From NCBI GenBank assembly GCA_002320555.1, contig DCJV01000123.1, forward strand, positions 1 to 9,265: a stretch of 9,265 nucleotides of DNA. The letters run 5' to 3'. The notes beneath the pieces are model-generated. The model was not told where the DNA came from, searched no databases, and saw nothing but the letters and a program-made list of their open reading frames with translations. Both the position numbers and the translations under genes were made by a program. Within the stretch, counting starts at the first letter, position 1, and each line of letters opens with the position of its first letter. Below, piece by piece: positions 1-6,900 of this stretch. The DNA comes from Ruminococcaceae bacterium UBA1691. GTDB taxonomy: Bacteria; Bacillota; Clostridia; Oscillospirales; Acutalibacteraceae.

Positions 1-55
1 AACTCCGGACACCTTGATTAAAAGTCAAGTGCTCTGCCAACTGAGCTAATGGATC
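1..55 (-). tRNA. tRNA-Lys (anticodon TTT), partial
   Basis: Reading the minus strand from 55 leftwards gives a 7-nt acceptor arm, the conserved TAGCTCAGTTGG D-arm, and an anticodon arm with stem CTTGA/TCAAG and loop CTTTTAA. The anticodon TTT lies at plus positions 20-22, so the tRNA decodes AAA/AAG lysine codons. The variable loop and the first part of the T-arm (GGAGTT) are visible. The rest of the T-arm and the 3' acceptor strand lie outside the window, so the gene is truncated by the window and not by mutation. It is transcribed from the promoter at 94-122. Confidence 0.93.
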
Positions 56-93
56 ATTTCAGCATTTTCTGTAAAGTGGTGAGGCACTTGAAT

Positions 94-122
94 ATAATAT
101 CCGATTTCTTGAAGAAAGTCAA
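94..122 (-). promoter_or_regulatory. sigma-A promoter of tRNA-Lys
   Basis: On the minus strand there is a TTGACT -35 box (117-122) and a TATTAT -10 box (94-99) separated by exactly 17 bp. They lie about 40 bp upstream of the tRNA 5' end. The predicted start near 86-88 leaves a leader of about 30 nt to be removed by RNase P. The spacer contains a TTTCTTGAAGAAA near-palindrome, and a second TTTCTTGAA copy lies 23 bp away at 128-136. Confidence 0.75.
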
Positions 123-242
123 TACATTTTCTTGAAAAAGTTTCATGCATCGCCAAAGTCTGCACGAAAATTTTCCCCCGGTCTTACATTCGTCAACTGT
201 CCAGATTGCTTTCAGGAGATACAGAGAAAAGCGCTTGTCAAC

Positions 243-275
243 AAAAAGCATGCAGACTGCTGCCTGCATGCTTTT
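243..275 (-). terminator. Intrinsic terminator of the 2-oxoacid oxidoreductase operon
   Basis: A perfect 8-bp stem GCATGCAG/CTGCATGC (248-255 with 264-271) encloses an 8-nt loop. It is flanked by A-tracts and T-tracts, which extend the stem by 4 A-T pairs. Read on the minus strand the hairpin ends in a run of five T, 15-45 nt past the stop codon of the gamma-subunit gene. The A/T symmetry means it could stop transcription in both directions, but no plus-strand gene is seen reading into it. Positions 123-242, between this and the tRNA promoter, hold nothing recognisable. Confidence 0.85.
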
Positions 276-289
276 GAATATCCAAAAAT

Positions 290-829
290 CTATTCCACGT
301 ATTCTGCGCCGAGGCGGACCGCTTCCATATTCTTCGCCACCAGATGCTGCTTCTTCGGCGGGACAATCTTCAGGAGTGTCTTTTCCATCGTCTCCATTGT
401 GCAGAAATCGGTCAGCGCCATGAGCTTGCCCATGAGGATGATATTGGCCAGACCTTTCAGGCCGTGCTCCTCTGCCATTGCAGTGGCGGGAACATAGTGG
501 ACATCGATATCCGTGCGGTTCGACTTTTTCTCGATCAGAGAGCTGTCGACAATTACAATGCCGCCGGGGACCACCTTATCGATGAACTTATCGAACGATG
601 GCAGATTCATCACAATCAGCGCGTTGGGCGTGTTGACCAGCGGAGAGCAGATCAGCTCATCGGAAATGCAGACGCTGCAGTTGGCCGTGCCGCCGCGCAT
701 CTCCGGGCCGTAAGACGGCAGCCAGGAAACCTGCTTGTCGTCATAAAGGCCGGCATAGGCGATTACCTTGCCCATGAAGAGGATGCCCTGACCGCCGAAA
801 CCAGCGAGGACTGCGTTCATATCACGCAT
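290..829 (-). CDS. vorC: 2-oxoacid:ferredoxin oxidoreductase, gamma subunit (VorC/KorC type)
   Basis: The gene encodes the catalytic gamma subunit (pyruvate/ketoisovalerate ferredoxin oxidoreductase gamma family, PF01558) of a four-subunit 2-oxoacid:ferredoxin oxidoreductase, about 179 residues, the usual length. Family marks are the GFGGQG nucleotide/CoA-fold loop at residues 10-15 and the SYGPEMRGGTANC segment at 39-51. Both are typical of KorC/VorC proteins. I chose the ATG at 829 because a GGAGGT ribosome-binding site lies 8 nt upstream. The in-frame ATG three codons later is too far from it, and a longer upstream reading of this frame only shadows the beta-subunit gene. The first 8 bases overlap the end of the beta gene, so translation is probably coupled. 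It is the last gene of the operon and is followed by the terminator at 243-275. Whether the substrate is 2-oxoisovalerate or 2-oxoglutarate cannot be decided from this subunit. Confidence 0.9.
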   Translation of the reverse strand: MRDMNAVLAGFGGQGILFMGKVIAYAGLYDDKQVSWLPSYGPEMRGGTANCSVCISDELICSPLVNTPNALIVMNLPSFDKFIDKVVPGGIVIVDSSLIEKKSNRTDIDVHYVPATAMAEEHGLKGLANIILMGKLMALTDFCTMETMEKTLLKIVPPKKQHLVAKNMEAVRLGAEYVE

Positions 830-1586
830 TGTCGGCCACCTCCTCGTCAGCAGTTTTATCCTTATAAACGCCAAGCGGATAATACGGGAGCATATTTTCG
901 CGCAGCCATTCCAGCGCCTCATTGGGCGAAAGGCCCCAGTTGGTCGGGCAGGAGGAAATGACCTCGACAATTGTAAAACCCTTGCCTGCGATTTGCGTCT
1001 CGAAGGCCTTTTTAATCGCCTTCTTTGCCCGATTGACATTCTTCACACAGTCGACGCTTACACGCTCCGCATAGGCAACGCCATCGAGCGTGGAGAGCAT
1101 TTCACACACACGCACGGGATAGCCCGCTGTGTTGACATCGCGTCCATAAGGCGTGGTCTGCGTGACCTGACCCGGCAGTGAGGTCGGGGCCATCTGGCCA
1201 CCGGTCATACCGTAAATCGCGTTGTTGACGAAAATCACCGTGATATTCTCGCCGCGGGTTGCGGAATGGACGGTCTCCGCTGTGCCGATGGCGGCAAGGT
1301 CACCGTCGCCCTGATAGGTAAAAACGACGTTTTCCGGCAGCGCACGCTTGATGCCCGTGGCAACCGCCGGGGCGCGGCCGTGCGGGGCCTCGATCACATC
1401 GCAGCCAAAATAATCATACGCCATAACAGCGCAGCCCACCGGCGCAACGCCGACGGTCTTCCCCTCAACGCCCAGCTCATCCAGGCATTCCGCAACGAGG
1501 CGGTGAATGATGCCGTGCGTGCAGCCCGGGCAGTAATGCGTCGGGACATCCAGCAATGCATGGGGCCTTTGATATGTAACAGCCAT
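822..1586 (-). CDS. vorA: 2-oxoacid:ferredoxin oxidoreductase, beta (thiamine diphosphate) subunit (VorA/KorB type)
   Basis: This 254-residue subunit carries thiamine diphosphate (TPP) and the proximal [4Fe-4S] cluster. The TPP/Mg motif is GDGD (93-96) followed by NNAIYGMTGGQ (121-131), the usual GDGD...NN pair. Cluster ligands are probably the CPGC pair C19/C22, C52 and C213 (in SSCPTNWG), matching the four-cysteine pattern of the family. With the alpha subunit it decarboxylates the 2-oxoacid and passes electrons to the ferredoxin-type subunit. The length is normal and no catalytic motif is missing. The ATG at 1586 overlaps the alpha-subunit stop as TAATG, and an AGGAGGT site sits 8-9 nt upstream. 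This arrangement is typical of tight coupling and fixed subunit stoichiometry. The downstream gamma gene overlaps its last 8 bases. Confidence 0.92.
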   Translation of the reverse strand: MAVTYQRPHALLDVPTHYCPGCTHGIIHRLVAECLDELGVEGKTVGVAPVGCAVMAYDYFGCDVIEAPHGRAPAVATGIKRALPENVVFTYQGDGDLAAIGTAETVHSATRGENITVIFVNNAIYGMTGGQMAPTSLPGQVTQTTPYGRDVNTAGYPVRVCEMLSTLDGVAYAERVSVDCVKNVNRAKKAIKKAFETQIAGKGFTIVEVISSCPTNWGLSPNEALEWLRENMLPYYPLGVYKDKTADEEVADNA

Positions 1587-2653
1587 TACTGATTACCTCC
1601 TGTGAGCTTATGAATCTGTTCCATGACCTCGGCCGGCGTCGGGATAATACCGCCGGTGCGGCCAAAAAACGAAACAGGAACCGCACAATCGACGGCGAGA
1701 CGGACATCGTCCACCATCTGGCCCATGCTCATCTCCACGCACAGGAAGCCTTTCGTGTGGGCAGCCGCCTTCTGAAGCGCTTTTTTGGGGAAGGGCCAGA
1801 GTGTGATGGGGCGGATCAGACCAACCTTGATGCCCTCTTCGCGCGCTTGACGCACCGCCGCTTTGGCAATGCGGGCAGAAGCGCCATAGGCAACAATGAC
1901 ATATTCTGCGTCATCGACGAGGTATTCCTCTACCATCGGCTCCTTCTCCTCAATGACCTTGTAGCGCTCAAAACGGGCGACCACAAGATTCTCGAGATCC
2001 TTCGCCTGCAGATACAGAGAATTGACCACATTGTGCTTGCGCTCATTGTTGTGGCCGCAGACAGCCCACGGCTTCTTGGGGAGGGGCTTCTGCTCATCGG
2101 AAATCTCCATTTCCACTGGCTCCATCATCTGCCCGAGCATGCCGTCCGCAAGGATCATCGCAGGCATCCGGTATTCATCCGCCTTATCAAAGGCGTGGGA
2201 GACTAGATCGACCATCTCCTGCACGGAGTTGGGTGCAAAGACAAGCACATGCAGGTCGCCGTGGCCGGGCGCCTTGGTCGCCTGCCAGTAATCCGACTGG
2301 GAGGGCTGAATGCCGCCCAAGCCCGGGCCGCCACGCTGGACATTGATGATCAGCGCCGGCAGGTCGGAGCCGCACATATAGGAAATCCCTTCGGATTTCA
2401 GGCTGATTCCGGGAGAGGACGAGGATGTCATCGCGCGTACGCCGGCTGCAGCCGCGCCCTGCACCATGTTGATGGCCGCGAGCTCGCTCTCCGCCTGCAG
2501 ATAGGTCCCGCCGATCTTGGGCATACGCTTGGCCATATAGGCCGCGACCTCTGTCTGCGGGGTAATCGGGTAACCGAAGAAATGGCGGCAGCCAGCCTGG
2601 ATAGCCGCCTCCGCGAGGGCTTCATTGCCCTTCATCAATACTTTCTGCGCCAA
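1586..2653 (-). CDS. vorB: 2-oxoacid:ferredoxin oxidoreductase, alpha subunit (VorB, 3-methyl-2-oxobutanoate type)
   Basis: The 355-residue alpha subunit supplies the pyrimidine-binding half of the TPP site and the transketolase C-terminal-like domain. Visible features are MKGNEALAEAA at 7-17, GYPITPQTE (27-35), the QAESELAAI segment (53-61), TSSSSPGISLK (76-86) and NVQRGGPGLGG (104-114). Together they closely resemble proteins annotated as the 3-methyl-2-oxobutanoate dehydrogenase subunit VorB. The start is a TTG at 2651-2653. Known VorB proteins begin with the same M-A-x-KVLMKGNE stretch, and an AAGGTGA site lies upstream, using the last codons of the ferredoxin gene, 10 nt away. An ATG at 2635 (residue 7) is an alternative start but would cut conserved residues. 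The substrate is inferred from family resemblance. KorA of 2-oxoglutarate oxidoreductases is similar, so specificity remains open. Confidence 0.9.
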   Translation of the reverse strand: MAQKVLMKGNEALAEAAIQAGCRHFFGYPITPQTEVAAYMAKRMPKIGGTYLQAESELAAINMVQGAAAAGVRAMTSSSSPGISLKSEGISYMCGSDLPALIINVQRGGPGLGGIQPSQSDYWQATKAPGHGDLHVLVFAPNSVQEMVDLVSHAFDKADEYRMPAMILADGMLGQMMEPVEMEISDEQKPLPKKPWAVCGHNNERKHNVVNSLYLQAKDLENLVVARFERYKVIEEKEPMVEEYLVDDAEYVIVAYGASARIAKAAVRQAREEGIKVGLIRPITLWPFPKKALQKAAAHTKGFLCVEMSMGQMVDDVRLAVDCAVPVSFFGRTGGIIPTPAEVMEQIHKLTGGNQ

Positions 2654-2663
2654 TGAAATTCAC

Positions 2664-2870
2664 TCACCTTTCCACCGTAATTGCACAATCCGGACACATC
2701 GTATAGCATGCCGCACAACCGATGCACTGCTCGATATCAATGACGCAGGCGGGATGATATCCCTTTGCGTTGAGCTGGTCGGCCGAAAGCGCGATAATAT
2801 GCTTCGGGCAAGCGGCGACGCACAGCTCACAGCCCTTGCAGACGTTCGCGTCAATGGTTACTTTCGCCAT
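2664..2870 (-). CDS. vorD: 2-oxoacid:ferredoxin oxidoreductase, delta (2x[4Fe-4S] ferredoxin) subunit
   Basis: This small 68-residue protein has two classical CxxCxxCxxxCP cluster motifs: CKGCELCVAACP at 11-22 and CIGCAACYTMCP at 49-60. It therefore holds two [4Fe-4S] clusters and relays electrons from the beta-subunit cluster to soluble ferredoxin. This is the short delta form, without extra domains. An additional cysteine (C62) follows the second motif, and C42 lies between the motifs. I place the start at the ATG at 2870 because the GGAGG site is then 9 nt away. The ATG at 2876 would leave only 3 nt. The gene lies 39 nt after the ATPase gene and 10 nt before the alpha-subunit gene, in the ferredoxin-alpha-beta-gamma order common for Vor operons of Clostridia. 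Confidence 0.92.
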   Translation of the reverse strand: MAKVTIDANVCKGCELCVAACPKHIIALSADQLNAKGYHPACVIDIEQCIGCAACYTMCPDCAITVER

Positions 2871-2909
2871 GATCATTTTCCTCCAATCACACTCTATTTC
2901 AAAAAAATT

Positions 2910-3614
2910 TTACTTATTTTCCGCCCAAGGCGGCTGAACCAGAATATCGACCGGATAAAGGTTTTCAACCTTTCCCGCGAGATCCCCGCACAAAGCCCGT
3001 GGCGCCGTGGTCATCACAAGCGGCAGCCCGGCCTCCCGCGCAGCCTCCTGCGCATAGGGCAGCGCCGCCAGAATATCGTCCGGTGTCGTAAGAGACGACA
3101 GATGGGAATTGTTGACGATTCCCGATGCTTTCAGGCGGGACGCCGCTTCAACCTCCCGCAAAAGGGAAACTGCCTCCTCAGGCGTTTCGACCAGCTTGCG
3201 GTAGTGATTTACGACATACAGCATTTCGCAGCCGCCGGCGGCCTCAATCTGCCGCTTAAACCGGCCCAGCGCCGCCGCGCCCGCATCGTCTCCGCCCACG
3301 TCGATCACCACATGGCCTTCCGGCCGGTCGAAGATGGAAAAAATCTCCGCATTGATCTGCGGAGCGTCGATGGTTGTGCCCGCACTATGCGGGCTAATAA
3401 CTCGGATGCCCTTCTTTTCGAGCACTTCTTTAAAATCAGCCGTGCGGAAGTAGGGGTTGACGATATCGAGATCCGCTACCGTGACCGTCTCCCCCTGCGA
3501 CCGCAGGGAAAGCGCCAGATTCAGCGCGAGATTGGTCTTGCCACAGCCATAGTGCCCGCAGATGATATGAATTCGGCCTTTGATACGCCCCACCCCCTGT
3601 TGATGTATAGTCAC
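2910..3614 (-). CDS. MinD/Mrp-like P-loop ATPase of the Vor operon, function unknown
   Basis: This cytoplasmic SIMIBI-type NTPase is 234 residues if read from the GTG at 3614. The P-loop is GHYGCGKT at residues 20-27, followed by LALNLA. A switch-I-like ADLDIVNPYFRTAD lies at 47-60. A Walker B-like hydrophobic strand ends in IDVGGDD (104-110), and VVNHYRKL (134-141) resembles the base/nucleotide-contact region of the MinD fold. In MinD, Mrp, ArsA and CooC the loop is KGGxGKT. Here the signature lysine position is His and the next Gly is Tyr, so the Lys-dependent dimer contact is missing. It is first in the operon and 39 nt ahead of the ferredoxin subunit, which suggests a helper role such as metal-cluster or complex assembly. 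That role is inference only. The start is uncertain: the promoter at 3619-3647 would place the RNA 5' end at the GTG itself. A strong AGGGGG site (3593-3598) instead points to codon 11, an ATC. Confidence 0.8.
   Translation of the reverse strand: MTIHQQGVGRIKGRIHIICGHYGCGKTNLALNLALSLRSQGETVTVADLDIVNPYFRTADFKEVLEKKGIRVISPHSAGTTIDAPQINAEIFSIFDRPEGHVVIDVGGDDAGAAALGRFKRQIEAAGGCEMLYVVNHYRKLVETPEEAVSLLREVEAASRLKASGIVNNSHLSSLTTPDDILAALPYAQEAAREAGLPLVMTTAPRALCGDLAGKVENLYPVDILVQPPWAENK
3593..3598 (-). promoter_or_regulatory. Ribosome-binding site without an in-frame ATG/GTG/TTG behind it
   Basis: The minus strand reads AGGGGG followed by TGGGGCGT and then ATC at 3582-3584. The only canonical in-frame starts are the GTG at 3614, which lies before this site, and a GTG (3591-3593) that abuts it. 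If the site is used, the first codon is ATC at 8-nt spacing, giving a 224-residue protein that begins four residues before the first beta strand (HIICGHYG). Confidence 0.35.
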
Positions 3615-3618
3615 TAAA

Positions 3619-3647
3619 ATTATAACATCTTTTTCCTATCGATACAA
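3619..3647 (-). promoter_or_regulatory. Probable promoter of the ATPase-vorDBAC operon
   Basis: On the minus strand there is a perfect TATAAT (3619-3624) with TTGTAT (3642-3647) 17 bp upstream. The -35 box matches the consensus at only three positions. Transcription would begin about 3612-3615, that is, on top of the GTG normally taken as the start of the ATPase gene. The -35 box is embedded in a small palindrome, CGATA-CAA-TATCG (3640-3652), which could be an operator. I see no better promoter in 3648-3790. Confidence 0.55.
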
Positions 3648-3653
3648 TATCGC
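3640..3653. promoter_or_regulatory. Palindromic operator candidate at the ATPase-vor promoter
   Basis: CGATACAATATCGC contains the inverted repeat CGATA/TATCG with a 3-nt centre, overlapping the -35 box. It also overlaps a second palindrome, TATCGATA (3637-3644). A similar 14-mer, CGATTTTATATCGC, lies in the promoter region of the amidase gene at 6992-7005. The two match at 11 of 14 positions. No regulator gene is present in the window, so the assignment is speculative. Confidence 0.3.
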
Positions 3654-3795
3654 TTCTGCTTCCAAATATAGAGAAAAGAGAGCAAAAAAAGCTGTCGGTT
3701 TTGTGCAATAAGTCAGACTTTAGTCGACAAATTTTAGGCAGCAGATGTTGAAACAATCGGTCGATCACTCTACGGCAGATCCAGATCCAAATCAA

Positions 3796-3867
3796 AAATC
3801 CGAAGCAGCATCCCCTTCATTTTACACTTACACGGCGTAAAATGCGGGAGATTGCCGCTTCGGATTT
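3796..3867 (-). terminator. Very long hairpin behind the amidase gene (terminator or palindromic element)
   Basis: An 11-bp perfect outer stem (AAATCCGAAGC at 3796-3806 with its complement at 3857-3867) continues through a one-base mismatch into GCA/TGC. Weaker pairs follow, then an inner perfect 8-bp stem CATTTTAC/GTAAAATG (3818-3825 with 3837-3844) closed by an 11-nt loop. Read on the minus strand it begins 40 nt after the amidase stop codon, and the right arm ends in a five-T run, as expected of a terminator. It is much longer than an ordinary intrinsic terminator, so a dispersed palindromic repeat or a structured 3' UTR is also possible. Confidence 0.65.
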
Positions 3868-3906
3868 CCAAGCCCAATATTTGCTTTCTGAAATCTGCGA
3901 TCTGTC

Positions 3907-6900
3907 TTATCCTCTTACCTTTAGGTAATCCTTGATTCCATTGACCGTGGCCTGTGCGAGCAGATCCTGTTTTGCGCTGTTCGTCAACGCTGCGCGGTCG
4001 TTTGCGTTGGTAATAAAGCCATATTCAATGAGCACAGCCGGGCACTCCTGCACACGGGTCACGCGGAAGGGATAGAACCGGGTGCCACGGTCTATTTTCG
4101 ATACCGTTACGCTTGTGCCCTTATAAATCTGATCCCGGTAAGTACTGACCAGGCGGTCATGGATCGAGGAGGCCAGATCGTAGGAGTAGGGCGTATAATA
4201 ATACCCGGTCGTTCCCATCGCGCTGCTCGAATCCGCCGCGTCGCAGTGGATGCTGAGGAACAGATCCGGCTTTTGGGAGCGGATTGCATCGTGCCGCGCT
4301 TCCAGAGATACATGGCTGTCGCTCGAGCGGGTCATGATCACCGTCGCGCCGGCGGACTGCAGCTTCTGCTGCACCTTCTTGGCGATCGCAAGCGTCGCAG
4401 GCGCTTCCCAGCCCGCCGAGCTGCCCGCGCCAGGGTCTGAGCCGCCGTGGCCTGCATCCAGCATGATCGTATAGCCGCTCAAAGAAGTTCCACCGCTGTT
4501 TTTTAAGGAAATGGTCAAAGAGCCGTCCGCATTATATTTCATGGAATAGCCATAGAAGGCGCCAGTACGTTTCAAATGCAGCCGCAGGGTCGTTTTTAGA
4601 TTGTTCTTATCGACAATCCATTCCGCCTTGCTGAAGGCATTGCTGCCCGACAGATTCACGCTGCCGCTTGCCGACGCGGTATAGTGAAAGATAAAATCCA
4701 CGCTTTGCGCGGTAAAGCTGTTGACGGCATAGGGCCGGTTATCGGAGCTGTTGACATATTTCTGCGGCGTGAAGGCTACGTCGATCGGTACCTTCCATTT
4801 GGTCGCAATCGTGATATTGGTATCACCCTTTGTGGAGGAGGACTTGACCTTGACGGAATTGCTTGGCATCATATGCCCCTTGGCAATCTCCTTGACATCC
4901 TCCTGATAGACACGCCGTCCGGATTTCAGCTTATAGTACCGGTTGCTGCCATAGCTTGTCTCCTCAATGATATAATCAAAGGTCCCCTTCAGGATCGGCA
5001 CATAGGTAGGGCCGCACGCGTCATTTGAGGTATTCCCCGGCAGCGTTTCCGCATCGTCGGAGGTCACCTCGCACATGCGTGCAAATCCGGGAACGCCATT
5101 GTTCTGATACGGGGTGAGTTGCTTGGCAAAATAGTCGTTTGATGATCCGCCACCGGTAGTGGAATCCGGCTTGGTGCCGGACGAGCCTCCCTGCGTCGTA
5201 TCAGAGGGATCCTTTGTCGTATTGGGGGGAGTGTCCGGCGTAACGATCGGGATATCGATCTCCGGCGGCTTGGCATTCACCGTGACGCTGCCGCCCTTCA
5301 TCTGGGCCGTGCGCCCGTCATAGGTCACATATACGGTAAAGCTGCCGATATTGCGCGCATCCGCCTGGCTTTTGGGCAGCGTATAAGTACCGATATAGGA
5401 GATGAAGTTAGAATCCTCCTGCTTCGGTTCCTCCTCCTCTCCCCCGCCCGGTTTCATGCGGACGGTTGTGCCGTTAATCTTGGCGTACACGTTGGCGTCA
5501 CGCACCGCGATCGCCGTAATTTCCAGCTTGGAGCCGCCGCTCGCGTAGGTCTTTGCCATGGGCGCGACGGACCGGATCAGTGTTTCATCAAAAATGACTG
5601 TATATCTGAGTTCCTTATTTCCCTGGATAAACCGAATCGTATTTTCTCCCTTTTTCAGGCTGAGTGGATATGAAAAGCAGCCAAAGGGGGACTGCGTTAC
5701 TTTTTTCCCGTTGCAGGTCACTTCTGTACCCGGAACGCTCGTGCCAAAGAATGTTAAGTTATCCTTTTTTGCCGTGAACTTGAGATCCGGATAATTCAGG
5801 ATGGACAGCTTCGCCGCCTTTTTCACATTGTCAGCGCCGCCTGTCAGATAATTTTTTACAAAGGCGTTATCCCCATATTGCGCCTCTTCGAGCGCAGATA
5901 CGGAATTCAGGACGCTGCCAAAAAAGGCTCCGTTTTGAGCTACTATGCTCATCTGAACCGCAAGCTCGTCCGGCAGAAGCCCGTTTGCTTCGTTGGAAAG
6001 GCTGCCGGATACCTGGTGCTCCATATAAAGCGCGACTCCGGTATCCACCGCCACCTGATTCCACCAGGCGGTGACCGTTTTCAGCGGGACATTCTGATCC
6101 GTTGTCAGGGATGCACAGGAGAGATAAACAAAATCAATAACCTTCTCTTCCATCCAGCCCTTGATATCGGCGAAGCCGTCTGTCAGACTTTCATAGGACG
6201 CCTTGGTCCCGCTCGCTTTATTCGACCAGACCAGAGAGGATTCCACGCCGAAAACAAGGCCGGGCGCCGCTTCATCTGCTGCATTGTGCAGCTGTTCGAC
6301 CGCTTTGGTCAGCGCCTCCTGCCTGGCAGAGTTCGAGGCCTGCCAAAGGTCAAGGGACAGGCTTTTCAGGCCCGAAATGAGTACAACACCCGGCTGATAT
6401 GTTTGACAAAGCGCAGAAAGCGCCTCCGGTTTGCCGGCAATTCCCTGCTCACTGATTTGAATCACGTCCGCAGCGGGGACACATACCACGGGCTGGAAAC
6501 CTTTTTTTGAAGCCTGATCGATCGCATAGCGCAGCACATCTACCGTATCTCCAGCGGAAGAAACCGTAATCGCCTCACCGCTTTTCACGGCATCGAGGAA
6601 CACAACAGCTGCCCCATATTCTGCGGCATGATCCAACGCTTCGTCTATTCCATTGCGTGCCTGTTCAGCCGACGCTTTCACGGGAAAATCCGTTCCTGCC
6701 GTCAGCCAGGCCCCGGCGCCGCGCGGCAGGCTTTTTTTCACCTGGGGGGAAACCTGCTGCGTTTCCCCCACGCTCTCCTGCAGCGCATCCAACGCCCCTT
6801 CATTCTGCGGCTTTTCCGATCCGATAGATCGCCTTAAGGCCACACAGCCTGCGACAATGCCAAGCACGCATACGATCAGCCCAAGTGCAATCCACTGTTC

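Noticed and set aside
344..961. 205-codon plus-strand frame opposite vorC and the end of vorA
   Set aside because: Shadow of the gamma and beta subunit genes, with His/Arg-rich composition and no motif.
830..1039. 70-codon N-terminal extension of the gamma subunit
   Set aside because: The extension is an out-of-frame reading of the beta-subunit gene. Homologous gamma subunits begin just before GFGGQG, and the GGAGGT site fixes the ATG at 829.
2625..3617. 330-codon plus-strand open frame opposite the ferredoxin and ATPase genes
   Set aside because: It is Arg/His-rich, lacks domain motifs, and lies antisense to two genes with clear motifs and ribosome-binding sites. Long antisense frames are expected in GC-rich coding DNA.
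3660..3800. Riboswitch or T-box leader upstream of the ATPase-vor operon
   Set aside because: I see no T-box, TPP-box or other recognisable conserved core, and no terminator/antiterminator pair before the operon.
3770..3820. 16-codon minus-strand frame (MKGMLLRIFDLDLDLP) starting inside the large hairpin
   Set aside because: There is no ribosome-binding site, the ATG is buried in the hairpin stem, and the peptide has no known counterpart. It is probably incidental.
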